The position numbers and the translations under genes were made by a program. A stretch of 64,000 nucleotides of DNA from assembly GCF_003258355.1 (NCBI RefSeq), contig NZ_QKPO01000008.1, positions 62,001-126,000 on the forward strand, written 5' to 3'. Under the pieces are notes generated by a model. It was given only the letters and a program-made list of their open reading frames with translations. It did not search any database and had not been told where the DNA came from. Positions 8,126 to 16,943 of this stretch are shown piece by piece. The DNA is from Confluentibacter sediminis (GTDB taxonomy: Bacteria; Bacteroidota; Bacteroidia; Flavobacteriales; Flavobacteriaceae). Position 1 is the stretch's first letter. The number at the start of each line of letters is the position of its first letter.

Positions 8126-8920
8126 ATGCTAAATAAAAAAAAAATTAATTATGTAAATTTAAAATTAGAATTTTTAGAATCTGCTATTTTGAAGACGTAT
8201 GCGTTGGGATATTCTGAAAAAGATATATGTAACCTCCTCGATTTAAAAATTTCTGACTACCACTTAATTTTACACAAGCTATATTTAAAGTATAATACTA
8301 GAGAATTATTTCAAACTGTTTATCTTGCTATAGAAAACGGACAAATTGATCGTTATGATTTAGTGAAAGAAGAAACTAAACAAGCTGCTCTACTAATTTC
8401 AAAAAAAGTAGTTGATTATTTTAATACAGATAACGTTAAAGCATCAATTATTACTGAACTCATTAAAACATTTATTGAAGAAACCCATAAAAATTTTTTG
8501 AAAAATTTAGATGCAACTGTTAACTTAGATATAACTCAAGAACAAAGTATCTATTGTTACTTAAAAATCACCAATAACCTCAACGCAAAATCAAGAATAT
8601 CTTATCAAATTATTAATTCTAACAATAATATAGAAAAAAATTTAGCCTATAAATTAAAAGTCAATAACTTTTTTAATGTAATAAGGCGAATCTTTGAACT
8701 TAATCTAATCAATAGAACTAAATTTATTTCAGACCATAATGGTTTCGAGAAAAAACTATTAAAAACTTACAAAGATAAAATTGCCTGTGTTAAATATATT
8801 AAAAAAGCAAAATTAGAAGAACAAAATCTTTATATATATTTTGATTTAATCAATTTTTATAATGATTTAGAAAACAAATCACTTCACATAAAAAAGTACA
8901 AAAAAAACCATAAATTATGA
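8126..8920 (+). CDS. Putative regulator with N-terminal GerE-like HTH (copy 2)
   Basis: 264 aa, soluble. It is the full-length paralogue of the product at 4321-5121: ESAILKTYALGYSEKDICNLL then YHLILHKLYLKY in the HTH, GQIDRYDLVKEE after it, and NNFFNVIRRIFELNLINRTKF plus LYIYFDLINFYNDLE near the C-terminus. The HTH here fits the GerE pattern better (LGYSEKDI). The C-terminal tail is lysine-rich. It is the last regulatory gene before the exopolysaccharide locus, and a terminator at 9044 separates it from the antiterminator gene, so any effect on that locus would be in trans. Confidence 0.6.
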   Translation: MLNKKKINYVNLKLEFLESAILKTYALGYSEKDICNLLDLKISDYHLILHKLYLKYNTRELFQTVYLAIENGQIDRYDLVKEETKQAALLISKKVVDYFNTDNVKASIITELIKTFIEETHKNFLKNLDATVNLDITQEQSIYCYLKITNNLNAKSRISYQIINSNNNIEKNLAYKLKVNNFFNVIRRIFELNLINRTKFISDHNGFEKKLLKTYKDKIACVKYIKKAKLEEQNLYIYFDLINFYNDLENKSLHIKKYKKNHKL

Positions 8921-9043
8921 AGAATGGCTGTTTACACATAATCACTTTGCGTATAACAAAAGTTTTGTTAGTGAACCGATACAATAATTAGGTAGGTTTC
9001 CTACAAACAATATTATTGTTTTTCAGAAGCGTATATAATTCCT

Positions 9044-9064
9044 AATTTCCAAAAGGAAATTTTT
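9044..9064 (+). terminator. Intrinsic terminator after the HTH gene
   Basis: AATTTCC (9044-9050) and GGAAATT (9055-9061) form a 7-bp stem with an AAAA loop running into a short T-tract. It lies about 125 nt after the stop of the gene at 8126. The surrounding gap (8921-9396) holds no gene. Confidence 0.55.
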
Positions 9065-9348
9065 GCATGTACATAGGACTCAAACTTTCTTTTTTATTGA
9101 ATTATAAATTTTGATATTTTTATAATCCACGCTTTCTATAAGCTATAATGATCATATACTAAGTCTTTTTAGAGTATATTAGTAATTCAATCAGTCATTT
9201 TATTTCTTTTATATTAATTCTTCACTAATAATAATTTATACACTTGAAAGAAACTACAATAAGTTAGACTGTTAAAAAAAGATAATCAAAATCAATTCCT
9301 CTAAAAATACAGTTCATTAAAACAAATAACAAGCACTTATTACAAACA

Positions 9349-9380
9349 TTGCGGTAAACTATGTAATCAATCTATTTTTG
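9349..9380 (+). promoter_or_regulatory. Promoter of the exopolysaccharide locus
   Basis: TTG (9349-9351), a 21-nt spacer and TATTTTTG (9373-9380) match the Bacteroidetes primary sigma consensus fully. The start codon of the antiterminator gene is 17 nt downstream of the -7 box, leaving a leader of about 10 nt. Confidence 0.75.
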
Positions 9381-9396
9381 CCTCAAAAAAGCGACT

Positions 9397-9897
9397 ATGT
9401 CTTTAGTTAATAAAGAAAAATCCAATTTAAATTGGCATGTATTGTACGTTAGAGCAAAACAAGAATTTAAAATTGAAGATCATATTAATAATTCAGACTT
9501 TGATATAGAGGCTTTTTGTCCATCACGAATAGAAACAAGAATCTGGAGTGATAGAAAAAAGAAAGTTAGCGTGCCCATTTTACCCTCAATTATTTTAATA
9601 AAAACCCAAGAATCTCTTAGAGATAAAGTTTTTTCAATACCAGGTACTATACGCTATTTATTTTGGCTAGGAAAACCAGCCATTGTTAAAGAAACTGAAA
9701 TAGAACAATTACGTTTTGTATCTCAACACAAAGATATAGTTTCTCATGAAGTTGAAGTACTAAAACCTGGAAAGACGATAAACCTAAAACCATTTGGGTT
9801 TTCTGACGCAAATGGCATTATTGAAAAAGTATCAAACAATGTATGCTGGATTATTTTAGAAACTTTAGGCTTTACAATTAAAGTAACTCTAAAATAA
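9397..9897 (+). CDS. NusG/UpxY-like transcription antiterminator
   Basis: 166 aa. Residues about 10-110 form a NusG N-terminal domain (WHVLYVRAKQEFKIEDHI, then PILPSIILIKT and GTIRYLFWLGKPA). Residues about 126-166 resemble a KOW motif (VLKPGKTINLKPFGFSDANGII). Such specialised NusG paralogues (UpxY in Bacteroides, RfaH in enterobacteria) travel with RNA polymerase and prevent early termination in long polysaccharide operons, and they are usually the first gene, as here. It is preceded by a strong promoter and followed by a leader with two hairpins. Its length is close to family members. It most likely acts on the roughly 25-kb locus downstream. Confidence 0.85.
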   Translation: MSLVNKEKSNLNWHVLYVRAKQEFKIEDHINNSDFDIEAFCPSRIETRIWSDRKKKVSVPILPSIILIKTQESLRDKVFSIPGTIRYLFWLGKPAIVKETEIEQLRFVSQHKDIVSHEVEVLKPGKTINLKPFGFSDANGIIEKVSNNVCWIILETLGFTIKVTLK

Positions 9898-9951
9898 ATA
9901 AAAATACAATTAGTAATATTTCTCTATTAGCACAAAAAATGTGACTAATAG

Positions 9952-9986
9952 CGGCGAAGCCGTGAAATTTCAGATGCTTTCATCTG
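9952..9986 (+). promoter_or_regulatory. Two hairpins in the leader after the antiterminator gene
   Basis: CGGC-GAA-GCCG (9952-9962) and CAGATG-CTTT-CATCTG (9971-9986) are two perfect short hairpins 8 nt apart. They lie between the NusG-like gene and the WecA-like gene in an otherwise AT-rich stretch. NusG paralogues such as RfaH are recruited by hairpin-exposed elements, so this is a plausible recruitment or pause site. No T-run follows, which argues against a terminator. Confidence 0.4.
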
Positions 9987-10158
9987 AATGGATTTATTTA
10001 AAAACCATCCAAATAAACTCAAAATCAAAGAATATAGTAAGAGTGTCAAAGTTGAGACTTTACATTAATCTGCTAATTTCTTAAACCTTCAAGAAATACG
10101 CAAAAAACAATACCATAACAATTATGATAGAATTATTTAACTAGTAAAAAATAAAATT

Positions 10159-11274
10159 ATGAATATAATTTCAAAATTTTTAAATGAGTATATACCTCTG
10201 GCTACGGTGATGATCATTTTGGTTTCATACTTTATTTCATTAAGTGTTTTTCCTGTTATAATTTATCTTAACTTAACAAAAAAACTCTCAAAGAAACCAA
10301 ATAACAGAAGCTCTCATGTTAATAACATCCCAACTCTTGGAGGCATCCCTATTTTTATAAGTATTATTGTAACAACAACATTGTTAACAGCACTTATTGG
10401 TAACTTGAAAGAAATGTCTAATGCTCTAATTTTAAATATTTCCCTTGTTCTATTATTTTTTGTTGGAATTAAAGATGATATTTTAGAAATATCGTCTCGT
10501 AAAAAATTTGCAACGCAATGCTTATCTACTTTATTAATCATAATTTGTTCGCAAATAAAAATTTCATCCTTTCAAGGTATTATAGGTATTCATGATTTGC
10601 ACCGATTTGTTTCAATAGTATTTACACTATTTGTTTTTACACTAATTATTAATGCTTTTAACCTAATAGATGGTATTGATGGTTTAGCTGGATCCTTAAC
10701 AATTATTATTAGCTTGTTTTTTGGGGTATATCACTTACTTAATAAAAATTTTGTTGATGGCTTTTTTTCTTTTGCAATTATTGGAGCCACACTAGCTTTT
10801 CTAAAATATAATATATCAAATCATCGAAAAATATTTATGGGAGATACCGGATCAATGACCATAGGATTTTTATTGGCTTATCAGTCTGTTAGCTTACTTT
10901 CAATGCAAAAAAATACAGAGTTATTGTATCAAATTCACAATACACCGGTTTTTATTCTAGCCTTACTATCATTTCCTTTATTTGACACTTTTCGGGTTTT
11001 TATTATTCGAATAAAAAACAAAAAAAATCCATTTTCAGCAGACAGAAATCATTTACATCATAAATTAATCGATTTAGGATTATCTCATTTACAAGCAACA
11101 GGTCTCATTACACTATATACTATATTTATTACATCAATAACATTTATTTTTCAAGATTTTAATATAAATACACATCTAGTAATTGTAGCATTGTTAAGTA
11201 CTATTCTTTTATTAGTACCATTCTTTATTAAAAGAAAAGAGGATGCAAGCAAATTTGTTTTTCCCTTTTTTTAG
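10159..11274 (+). CDS. WecA/MraY-family undecaprenyl-phosphate sugar-1-phosphate transferase
   Basis: 371 aa, about ten membrane helices. It transfers a HexNAc-1-phosphate from a UDP-sugar to undecaprenyl phosphate, the first membrane step of polymer assembly. Family motifs are all present: the DD pair in GIKDDILEIS (about residue 105), NAFNLIDGIDGLAG (about 165-178), MGDTGSM (about 227) and the loop with HHLHHK-like residues ADRNHLHHKL (about 292-301). Length is normal for WecA/TagO. As the first enzyme gene of the locus it probably starts the repeat unit, and the WecG/TagA-type transferase at 30174 would add the next sugar. Donor specificity (GlcNAc is usual) is inferred. Confidence 0.88.
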   Translation: MNIISKFLNEYIPLATVMIILVSYFISLSVFPVIIYLNLTKKLSKKPNNRSSHVNNIPTLGGIPIFISIIVTTTLLTALIGNLKEMSNALILNISLVLLFFVGIKDDILEISSRKKFATQCLSTLLIIICSQIKISSFQGIIGIHDLHRFVSIVFTLFVFTLIINAFNLIDGIDGLAGSLTIIISLFFGVYHLLNKNFVDGFFSFAIIGATLAFLKYNISNHRKIFMGDTGSMTIGFLLAYQSVSLLSMQKNTELLYQIHNTPVFILALLSFPLFDTFRVFIIRIKNKKNPFSADRNHLHHKLIDLGLSHLQATGLITLYTIFITSITFIFQDFNINTHLVIVALLSTILLLVPFFIKRKEDASKFVFPFF

Positions 11275-11330
11275 AACGTATAACCACTAATTTTTTATTA
11301 AATTACTAATATAGGTATAATGATATAGTA

Positions 11331-11610
11331 GACTTAAAAATAGATCCTACGATTGATAGACCAGAAAAACAAACCTGGACAAACTCTTTTGGAACGCCAT
11401 ATACAACTCAAAGGCTGTAAGTATATTGATGAAATTATCCCCTAAGGTACTAAACAAGATTTAGAAGATATATTACAAAGCTTCAAGGTGATGTACGAAT
11501 TGTTGGAGATGGGTATAAATTAAAAAATTTACAAGGCGCACATACTGCAAAACAAAAGGTATTAAACTATATTATAACAAACGAGAACACAAATGTTTTT
11601 CTTACACATT
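11331..11610 (+). pseudogene. Decayed TagD-like glycerol-3-phosphate cytidylyltransferase
   Basis: Successive frames spell the C-terminal two thirds of a TagD/GCT-type cytidylyltransferase: DLKIDPTIDRPEK, then ERHIQLKGCKYIDEIIP ending in a stop, then GTKQDLEDILQSFKV, then DVRIVGDGYK, then RTYCKTKGIKLYYNKREH. At least four frameshifts or stops separate them, and the N-terminal HxGH part is missing. The intact enzyme makes CDP-glycerol for glycerol-phosphate decoration of polymers. It lies between the WecA-like gene and glmS in the same direction, so it was probably once a working member of this locus. Confidence 0.75.
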
Positions 11611-12094
11611 ATCAAGACATCAAAATAATTAATAATGAAAGCATTAAATTACATTTAAAAGTAGACAATAAAAAAAATCTAAAACTGATTTATACAAAAA
11701 AATTAATCTTAAAGAAAATGACTATTCCTAAACATCCTATTAAAAATAGATGTGTTTTACCTCCTATACTCAAGATATTTTAATGGTAAAACTCCTTAAT
11801 TAGATAGAGGATCAGGCCAATTAGGTGTTGATTGCAGTTTTGCGATTTATGTACAAAAAAAAGAATTAATAGCTCAATTATTTATATTTAAAACCATTCC
11901 GAAAATAGTCGTTCCCGCTAAGAACTATTTTCTGACATAATTATTCTAAGCTTAACATTATTTCTCAACTAATTACCAACTATAACTAAAAAAGAGCAAG
12001 ATTGTCAACTTACCTCTTTAAAGATCATTAAAAAAATTATAACTCTTTTTTTTTTAAACTCAATTAGCACTAATCAACTAATAACTAAAGAAAC
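11611..12094. other. Gap with unassigned decayed coding sequence
   Basis: No intact gene. The sequence after the TagD relic keeps patches that look formerly coding, for example LDRGSGQLG and IAQLFIFKT near 11800-11910 in separate frames, but I cannot assign them. About 100 bases before glmS are AT-rich and carry its leader; no clear promoter box is seen. Confidence 0.4.
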
Positions 12095-13939
12095 ATGTGT
12101 GGTATTGTAGGCTATATAGGAAGTAGACCAGCTTCCCCAATTATTATACAAGGATTAAAACGACTAGAATACCGTGGTTATGATAGCGCAGGTATTGCTT
12201 TATATGCTAAAGGAACTGTTAATCTATATAAAACACTAGGCAAAGTTGCCGAGTTAGAAACTTTAAATGATTTCGCAGCAGCCTCTCAATGTATTGGCAT
12301 GGGACATACACGTTGGGCGACTCACGGTATTCCATCTAATGCCAATGCACATCCCCACACCTCCAGTTCTGGAGAGCTAGTACTAGTACACAATGGAATT
12401 ATTGAAAACTACGACGCTTTAAAGCGAGTTTTAGTCAAGAAAGGCTATACGTTTCAATCGGACACCGATACAGAGGTATTAGTGAACTTAATTGAGGATG
12501 TGCAAAAAACACACAATTATAAATTAGGTAAAGCGGTACAAATGGCTTTAACCCAAGTTACTGGCGCCTATGCTATTGTTGTATTTGATACTAAAAAACC
12601 CAATGAATTAGTCGTAGCAAAATTAGGAAGTCCCTTAGCTATTGGTATAGGAGACCGTGAGTTTTTTATTGCTAGCGATGCCTCCCCTTTTATCCAGTTT
12701 ACGAACAAAGCCATTTATTTAGAAGATCATCAAATGGCTATATTAAAACAGGGAAAAAAACCAAAAATAAAAAACATTAAAGATGGTCTTGTAATAGATT
12801 ATTACCTTCAAGAATTAGAGCTTAATTTAGAACAGATGGAAAAAGGAGGCTATGATCATTTTATGATCAAGGAGATATTTGAGCAACCTCATGCCATTAA
12901 AAACACCTATCGAGGCCGTTTACTAGTCGATCAAAGCTTTATCAAAATGGCTGGGCTCGAAGATCATTTAGAAAAATTAAACAATGCTAACCGTATCATT
13001 ATCGTTGCCTGTGGTACCTCTTGGCATGCAGCTTTAGTAGCAGAATATACTTTTGAAGATTTAGCAAGAATCCCTGTAGAAGTAGAATATGCTTCGGAGT
13101 TTAGATACAGAAATCCCATAATTGCAGAAAAAGATGTCGTAATTGCCATTTCACAATCAGGTGAAACTGCTGACACCTTAGCGGCTATTAAATTAGCTAA
13201 ATCTAGAGGAGCATTTGTTTTTGGTGTTTGTAACGTCGTAGGCTCGTCTATTGCACGTGAAACTCATGCAGGTGCTTATACGCATGCAGGTCCAGAAATA
13301 GGAGTTGCATCAACAAAAGCCTTTACTACACAAGTTACCGTACTAACACTTATTGCCTTACGTTTAGCCATATTCAAAGGCAATATTTCAAATTCAGATT
13401 TCAAACATCATTTACATGAGCTTGAAATGATTCCTGAAAAAGTTGAAAAAGCATTAGAATCAGACGCTCAAATTAAAGTGATTGCTGATATTTACAAAAA
13501 CTCAGCTAATTGCTTATACTTAGGAAGAGGATATAATTTTCCCGTTGCCCTTGAAGGCGCCCTAAAACTAAAAGAAATATCCTATATACATGCCGAAGGC
13601 TATCCTGCTGCAGAAATGAAACATGGGCCTATTGCATTAATTGATGAACATATGCCGGTAATCGTCATTGCAACAAAAAAAGGACATTATGACAAAGTAG
13701 TCAGTAACATTCAAGAAATTAAAGCTAGAAAAGGTAAAATCATTGCTATTGTCACTGAAGGAGATGTTGATATTAGAGAGCTATCAGATCATGTGATTGA
13801 AGTTCCTGAAACGTTAGAAGCTTTAACACCACTATTAACCACTATTCCCTTACAGTTACTATCTTATCATATTGCTGTATTATTGGGGAAAAATGTAGAC
13901 CAACCAAGAAATTTAGCAAAGTCAGTTACAGTAGAATAA
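12095..13939 (+). CDS. glmS: Glutamine--fructose-6-phosphate aminotransferase (isomerising)
   Basis: 614 aa, full length. It makes glucosamine-6-phosphate from fructose-6-phosphate and glutamine, the entry step to UDP-GlcNAc. The start MCGIVGYIG exposes the catalytic Cys2 of the class-II glutaminase domain (residues 1 to about 220), with GHTRWATHG and HNGIIENY in place. Two SIS isomerase domains follow (about 290-430 and 460-600), with CGTSWHA, ISQSGETADT and EASTKAFTTQ-like VASTKAFTTQ, ending in NLAKSVTVE as is typical. It lies inside the exopolysaccharide locus between two decayed nucleotidyltransferase genes. A second housekeeping copy may exist elsewhere; that cannot be seen here. Confidence 0.96.
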   Translation: MCGIVGYIGSRPASPIIIQGLKRLEYRGYDSAGIALYAKGTVNLYKTLGKVAELETLNDFAAASQCIGMGHTRWATHGIPSNANAHPHTSSSGELVLVHNGIIENYDALKRVLVKKGYTFQSDTDTEVLVNLIEDVQKTHNYKLGKAVQMALTQVTGAYAIVVFDTKKPNELVVAKLGSPLAIGIGDREFFIASDASPFIQFTNKAIYLEDHQMAILKQGKKPKIKNIKDGLVIDYYLQELELNLEQMEKGGYDHFMIKEIFEQPHAIKNTYRGRLLVDQSFIKMAGLEDHLEKLNNANRIIIVACGTSWHAALVAEYTFEDLARIPVEVEYASEFRYRNPIIAEKDVVIAISQSGETADTLAAIKLAKSRGAFVFGVCNVVGSSIARETHAGAYTHAGPEIGVASTKAFTTQVTVLTLIALRLAIFKGNISNSDFKHHLHELEMIPEKVEKALESDAQIKVIADIYKNSANCLYLGRGYNFPVALEGALKLKEISYIHAEGYPAAEMKHGPIALIDEHMPVIVIATKKGHYDKVVSNIQEIKARKGKIIAIVTEGDVDIRELSDHVIEVPETLEALTPLLTTIPLQLLSYHIAVLLGKNVDQPRNLAKSVTVE

Positions 13940-14304
13940 AATCCCTTTTCAAAGCTTAAATTATTAAAAATTTTATACTGCTTATGTCTTTTCATAACTA
14001 CCAATTAAATCATTATAATGTCATGTATAATGACTCTTTTACAAATTCAAATGCATTGAAGTCTTTCACCAAGGACATTGTTACCAATATTATTAAAAAA
14101 CACTCGGAGTCTTATATTTTAGTTCAAATCTAAACTAATATCAATTTAGATACAGAAGCTAAAGAACATTAGTTAGGTACTTTGAGGCATAAAAATCACA
14201 TTAAAATCATTCAATACTAAAGAGGTATTTATACAGTCATTTACTTTTAAAGATGATATTATAAACCATCATGATATTTATAGTAAAATAAAAAAAATTA
14301 TTTT
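13940..14304 (+). other. Gap with a decayed open frame
   Basis: A frame from 13984 begins MSFHNYQLNHYNVMYNDS and runs about 49 codons before a stop; further short frames follow on the same strand. The stretch SFTKDIVTNIIKKHSESYILVQI looks like real protein but I cannot place it in a family. It is probably the relic of another locus gene upstream of the nucleotidyltransferase relic. Confidence 0.35.
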
Positions 14305-14645
14305 ATGCAGAAATCAAAAGCAGTCATTGTAAGTGGCTATTTTAACCCACTTCACAAATGCCAAATAGATACTTTCAAAATTATTACAAGACAAACGTCT
14401 TTTTATTATAGGAAATCTAAAAGTAGTAGATAAATGCTTTTTATCTATAGATCAAGATCGCACGGTTACTACCAGCATCACCAAAATTCATGAGCTTTTT
14501 CTAAACACTATGACTTAGCTTTTGTAACGGAGGAGATCAAAAACAACGATACTATACCCGAACGCCCTATTTGCAAAGCTTTAGACATGACTCTTTTAGA
14601 CGGTTTGGGTAGTAAAATACAGTCATAATCTTGGTTACTTAAATA
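14305..14645 (+). pseudogene. Decayed RfaE/TagD-like nucleotidyltransferase
   Basis: Starts MQKSKAVIVSGYFNPLHK, the N-terminal nucleotide-binding motif of the cytidylyltransferase superfamily, but the expected GH after HK has become CQ. Later frames give FLSIDQDRTV, IHELF, YDLAF, NNDTIPERP and LLDGLGSKIQS, followed by a stop just before SWLLK. Several frameshifts make it non-functional. The C-terminal NNDTIPE/GDQ region is characteristic of the RfaE-like adenylyl/cytidylyltransferases. Direction and position fit an original role in making an activated sugar or alditol for this polymer. Confidence 0.75.
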
Positions 14646-14690
14646 AGTAGCTGTATAAAAAAACAATTTACAATATCTTAAAACTTTATT

Positions 14691-15806
14691 ATGAAAAAAA
14701 TCGCACTAATCACGGGGGTCACAGGGCAAGATGGATCATATTTAGCCGAATTTTTATTACAAAAAAACTATATTGTCCATGGTATTAAAAGACGTAGTTC
14801 TTTATTCAATACCGATAGAATTGACCACTTGTATCAAGACCCACATGCAGAAAACAGAAACTTCATTCTCCATTATGGCGATATGACAGATAGCACCAAT
14901 CTAACACGTTTGATACAACAAGTTCAACCAGACGAGATTTATAACTTAGCGGCAATGAGCCATGTGCAAGTGTCCTTTGAAATGCCTGAATATGTAGCTG
15001 ATGCCGACGGGATTGGTACACTAAGACTTTTAGAAGCCATTCGTTTATTGGGTTTAGAACAGAAAACTAGAATCTATCAAGCCTCTACATCCGAACTCTA
15101 TGGCAAGGTACAAGAAGTCCCACAGACAGAAACCACCCCATTTTATCCTCGTTCTCCGTATGCTGTGGCTAAAATGTATGCCTATTGGATTACGGTTAAC
15201 TATCGTGAAGCTTACAATATGTTTGCTTGTAACGGAATACTTTTTAATCACGAGTCCCCTCTAAGAGGCGAAACCTTTGTCACTCGTAAAATAACAAGAG
15301 CCGTATCTAAAATCGCCTTAGGTCTTCAAGACAAACTTTACTTAGGAAATTTAGATGCCCAACGAGATTGGGGTCATGCTAAAGATTATGTACGAATGAT
15401 GTGGATGATACTCCAAGCAGAACAACCTGAAGATTGGGTCATCGCCACAGGTAAAACAACACCTGTAAGGGAGTTTGTGCGTATGAGTTTTGCTGAATTA
15501 GGTATTGAAGTTAATTTTGAAGGTACAGGGATTAATGAAAAAGCTTATGTGGTGGCGTGTACCAATAACGAATTTCAATTACCCGAAGGTAAAGAAGTTC
15601 TTAATGTAGACCCAAAATACTTCAGACCAACAGAGGTTGATTTATTAATAGGAGACGCTACAAAAGCCAACACAAAATTAGGATGGATACCCCAGTATAA
15701 CTTACAAGATTTAGTAAAAGATATGATGGCTAGCGATATTGAACTGATGCAAAAAGAACAGCACCTAAAAGAAAATGGCTATAAAATTTTAAACTATTTT
15801 GAGTAG
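14691..15806 (+). CDS. gmd: GDP-mannose 4,6-dehydratase
   Basis: 371 aa extended short-chain dehydrogenase. It converts GDP-mannose to GDP-4-keto-6-deoxymannose, the first step to GDP-L-fucose. The NADP-binding [15 protein letters not shown] (residues about 8-22) is followed by the [16 protein letters not shown] specificity loop, the catalytic [10 protein letters not shown] (YxxxK, about 157-166), and [10 protein letters not shown] near the C-terminal substrate domain. Length matches bacterial Gmd. It pairs with the GDP-fucose synthase gene 118 nt downstream. Codon use and base composition look less AT-rich than in the flippase and glycosyltransferase genes, as is usual for precursor genes. 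Confidence 0.96.
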   Translation: MKKIALITGVTGQDGSYLAEFLLQKNYIVHGIKRRSSLFNTDRIDHLYQDPHAENRNFILHYGDMTDSTNLTRLIQQVQPDEIYNLAAMSHVQVSFEMPEYVADADGIGTLRLLEAIRLLGLEQKTRIYQASTSELYGKVQEVPQTETTPFYPRSPYAVAKMYAYWITVNYREAYNMFACNGILFNHESPLRGETFVTRKITRAVSKIALGLQDKLYLGNLDAQRDWGHAKDYVRMMWMILQAEQPEDWVIATGKTTPVREFVRMSFAELGIEVNFEGTGINEKAYVVACTNNEFQLPEGKEVLNVDPKYFRPTEVDLLIGDATKANTKLGWIPQYNLQDLVKDMMASDIELMQKEQHLKENGYKILNYFE

Positions 15807-15924
15807 AAAACATCATTAAAAATACAAACTAACAAACACTTCGTAAGAGAACTAGTAGATGTATTTTTAAACTGATTTGTAAAACTTATAAACTAAATCG
15901 TTTATAACTAAATTTATTAATAAA

Positions 15925-16887
15925 ATGATTAATAAAATAAATAACTCCACAAAAATATATATTGCTGGTCACAGAGGCATGGTCGGATCCGCTATATGGC
16001 GAGCCCTAGATGCCAAGGGCTACACCAATTTAATAGGATTAACCTCTAAACAACTTGATTTAACAAATCAACAAGCTGTAAATCATTTTTTTGAGGATAT
16101 TAAACCAAGTGTAGTTATTGATGCTGCCGCTCGTGTGGGAGGTATCCTAGCTAATAATAACTACCCATATCCATTTTTAATGGAGAACTTACAAATACAA
16201 AATAACCTCATTAATGGTGCACATAACAACAACGTTGAAAAATTTATTTTCTTAGGCAGTTCGTGTATCTATCCAAAACTAGCAACACAACCACTTAAAG
16301 AAGACTATTTACTAACAGGGTCCTTAGAACCCACCAACGAATGGTATGCCTTGGCAAAAATTGCAGGCATAAAGGCCTGCGAAGCTATACGCAAACAATA
16401 CGGCAAAGACTTTGTTAGTTTAATGCCTACAAACTTGTATGGCCCTTTTGATAATTTCCATTTACAAACCTCGCATGTTTTACCTGCCATGTTGCGTAAG
16501 TTCCATGAAGCTAAAATAAATAACCATGCGCCTGTGACTCTTTGGGGTTCAGGTACACCCATGCGAGAGTTTTTACATGTTGACGATTTAGCTCAAGCCG
16601 TACTATTTGCCTTAGAGCATTTATTACCAGAGTATTTATACAATGTAGGAACGGGTAAAGACGTCACTATTAACTCACTCGCAAAAACTATTCAAACTAT
16701 TACTGAGCATCAAGGAGATATCCTTTGGGATAATACTAAACCCGATGGCACCCTCCGCAAATTAATGGACAGTTCTAAAATGAACGCTTTAGGCTGGCAT
16801 GCTAGTTATGACCTTAAAGCTGGTATTGAACACACCTATGACTGGTTTTTAAAAAACCAAGATAGTTTTAAACAAATAACTTTATAA
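15925..16887 (+). CDS. fcl: GDP-L-fucose synthase
   Basis: 320 aa short-chain epimerase/reductase (also called WcaG) that turns GDP-4-keto-6-deoxymannose into GDP-L-fucose. The NADP-binding motif GHRGMVGSAIWRAL is at residues about 12-25, the serine motif SSCIYPK at about 112-118 and YxxxK in YALAKIAGIKACEA at about 141. The LYGPFDNFH segment is family-typical. It follows gmd in the same direction. The ATG at 15925 gives about ten polar residues before the first beta-strand, an acceptable start. Confidence 0.95.
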   Translation: MINKINNSTKIYIAGHRGMVGSAIWRALDAKGYTNLIGLTSKQLDLTNQQAVNHFFEDIKPSVVIDAAARVGGILANNNYPYPFLMENLQIQNNLINGAHNNNVEKFIFLGSSCIYPKLATQPLKEDYLLTGSLEPTNEWYALAKIAGIKACEAIRKQYGKDFVSLMPTNLYGPFDNFHLQTSHVLPAMLRKFHEAKINNHAPVTLWGSGTPMREFLHVDDLAQAVLFALEHLLPEYLYNVGTGKDVTINSLAKTIQTITEHQGDILWDNTKPDGTLRKLMDSSKMNALGWHASYDLKAGIEHTYDWFLKNQDSFKQITL

Positions 16888-16943
16888 TGAATAATAATAC
16901 GTACTACAAGGTACTTTAAATTATTATTCACAATCAACAAAAT

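Noticed and set aside
11790-11930. A possible dUTPase or similar relic (RGSGQLG, IAQLFIFKT)
   Set aside because: The motifs occur in the wrong order and different frames, so the resemblance is too weak to name.
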